From positions 62,001-126,000 of the forward strand of contig NZ_JACHHD010000002.1 in NCBI RefSeq assembly GCF_014202635.1: 64,000 bases of DNA, written 5' to 3'. The DNA is from Faecalicoccus acidiformans (lineage in GTDB: Bacteria; Bacillota_I; Bacilli_A; Erysipelotrichales; Erysipelotrichaceae). The notes under the pieces were generated by a model. It was not told where the DNA came from. It did no database searches and saw only the letters and a list, made by a program, of their open reading frames with translations. Below are positions 63,047-64,000 of the stretch, piece by piece (position 1 is the stretch's first letter; every line of letters begins with the position of its first letter). The translations under genes and the position numbers were made by a program.

Positions 63047-63811
63047 ATGAAAAAATCTTCTATTCTTGAGGTTCGAAGTTTTATCCTCGGTGTGCTATAT
63101 CTTATTTTTGGAGTGTATTGTCTCAGCACGATCTTTTCTCCTGTATCCCTTTTAACCAAGGTGTTCTATGCCGCACTTTTCATTTTCGTCTTTGCGGTTG
63201 CTCTCTATACCGAATACTTGCGCATGCTTTATAATAAAGCAATCAAATCCATCGCCAACGAAGCAAAACCGCAGAAAGGACAGGAACAATACGAATATCT
63301 TCTAAAAAGAGATCCTTTTGATTCTTATAAACAATCCAAGATTTTATTTGATACATTGTATTATGCAGACATGTTAGAGCCTAAACAGCTGTTAAAATCG
63401 GTCGAAGACAATAAAAAGTACTATAAAGAGCATGAAGAAAACCTAATCGTTCTCTATTACAATCAGTATTATGCTCATTTTCTTTTAAATGATCTGGAGG
63501 CCATGAAAAAAGATTACACTCCGCTTGTCCGCCTTGAGAAAAAAGAAAGAGACAGACAGGATCTCTCCCCTCTTTATGGGAAAAAATTTATCGATGCCCT
63601 TTACTTATTCATGACAAAAGAGTATGACCGCAGTTATGAGTTTTTCCAGGCAATGAACCCTGAAACAATGAATGCTCGTGAAAAGCTTCATTATTATTAC
63701 CACTTTTATCGTTTATGTATGGCAATGCATAAAGATGAAAAAGCAGAAAACATCAAAAAGAAAATGTTGAGAATCAAAGGGACATCTCCTATTCTTGATA
63801 AAATACAGTAA
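63047..63811 (+). CDS. Membrane protein with helical (TPR-like) cytoplasmic domain
   Basis: The 254-residue protein has two transmembrane helices (about residues 10-30 and 36-58) and a long helical soluble domain with repeated Tyr-rich helices that may form TPR-like hairpins. I start at 63047, where AAAGGAG lies 9 bases upstream; an upstream in-frame ATG lies on the promoter. I recognise no family and no link to the PTS locus. It is a single-gene unit with its own promoter and terminator. Confidence 0.78.
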   Translation: MKKSSILEVRSFILGVLYLIFGVYCLSTIFSPVSLLTKVFYAALFIFVFAVALYTEYLRMLYNKAIKSIANEAKPQKGQEQYEYLLKRDPFDSYKQSKILFDTLYYADMLEPKQLLKSVEDNKKYYKEHEENLIVLYYNQYYAHFLLNDLEAMKKDYTPLVRLEKKERDRQDLSPLYGKKFIDALYLFMTKEYDRSYEFFQAMNPETMNAREKLHYYYHFYRLCMAMHKDEKAENIKKKMLRIKGTSPILDKIQ

Positions 63812-63836
63812 AAAGTCGGATTCCCCGACTTTTTTT
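63810..63836. terminator. Bidirectional terminator
   Basis: AAAAGTCGG and CCGACTTTT arms with T-runs on both strands separate the convergent genes at 63811 and 63835. Confidence 0.85.
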
Positions 63837-64000
63837 AATTTGAATATGCCCACAGGCCTTGTGTTTGTGACGATATAGTATCCAGGTCCCATAGTTTTTC
63901 ACTTCGGGATGGACTATTCGGATCATGAACAACTACTTTCCCGTCTTGAAGACCGGCCAACACGATAAAATGGCCAATTCTTGTGAAGTCTCCCGGAACC
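63835..64000 (-). CDS. C39-like papain-fold peptidase, C-terminal part (cut by window edge)
   Basis: The minus strand ending at 63835 reads a C-terminus with GHFIVLAGLQDGKVVVHDPNS followed by a Trp-Asp rich tail (SEKLWDLDTI). The GHFIVL His and the DPNS Asn/Asp are the usual late catalytic residues of C39_2-type peptidases. About 54 residues are visible; the cysteine and N-terminal part lie outside the window. Confidence 0.75.
   Translation of the reverse strand, partial: VPGDFTRIGHFIVLAGLQDGKVVVHDPNSPSRSEKLWDLDTISSQTQGLWAYSN

Overview
The window reads as chromosomal DNA of a low-to-moderate GC, anaerobic Bacillota. The overall style (short spacers, AGGAGG ribosome sites, class III ribonucleotide reductase, rubrerythrin, glycyl radical enzyme, T-box leader, cre site, DnaD/Nth/TseB and CoaBC/CoaX neighbourhoods) fits a gut member of the Erysipelotrichia or a close relative. 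This placement is inference from gene content only. No rRNA, tRNA, CRISPR array, insertion sequence or prophage was seen.

Left part (1-17 kb): a cut-off gpmI, an SDR oxidoreductase, a hydrolase-nhaC pair, and a CstA-family transporter behind a T-box leader. Then come nrdD-nrdG, a glycerol dehydrogenase, a Fic protein, and a five-gene operon on the minus strand: glycyl radical enzyme, its activase, a DeoR regulator, a HAD phosphatase and a NanE-like epimerase. The glycyl radical enzyme is not one of the well-known types by its active-site motif (GCGE).

Middle (16-53 kb): pyrE stands alone, and the pyrB-C-carA-carB-pyrK-D-F operon supplies UMP synthesis behind an attenuator whose hairpin contains a translatable start in frame with pyrB. 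Housekeeping groups follow: a GntR-ABC cassette, a CBS protein, a CorC-like transporter with a short coupled leader peptide, xpt, tseB-dnaD-nth, a purine permease, rubrerythrin, glycerate kinase, coaBC-coaX, recG, and degV-ppi-flavoredoxin. The stretch ends with a P-type ATPase behind ispD and a degenerate IspD copy.

Right part (52.8-62.8 kb) is the most interesting: a polyol/sugar catabolic locus. A SorC regulator, GutM, three glucitol-family PTS proteins, a SAF-domain oxidoreductase of the COG4091 family (the family of Brucella DXR-like DRL) and a split transketolase form one long minus-strand operon with a perfect cre site. A second SorC regulator is divergent from an aldolase-YjbQ-TIM operon. 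AACATTTG-type half sites recur at both promoter regions. A sorbitol-6-phosphate dehydrogenase (SrlD) is absent, so the substrate is probably not plain sorbitol. The window ends with a two-TM protein and a cut-off C39-like peptidase.
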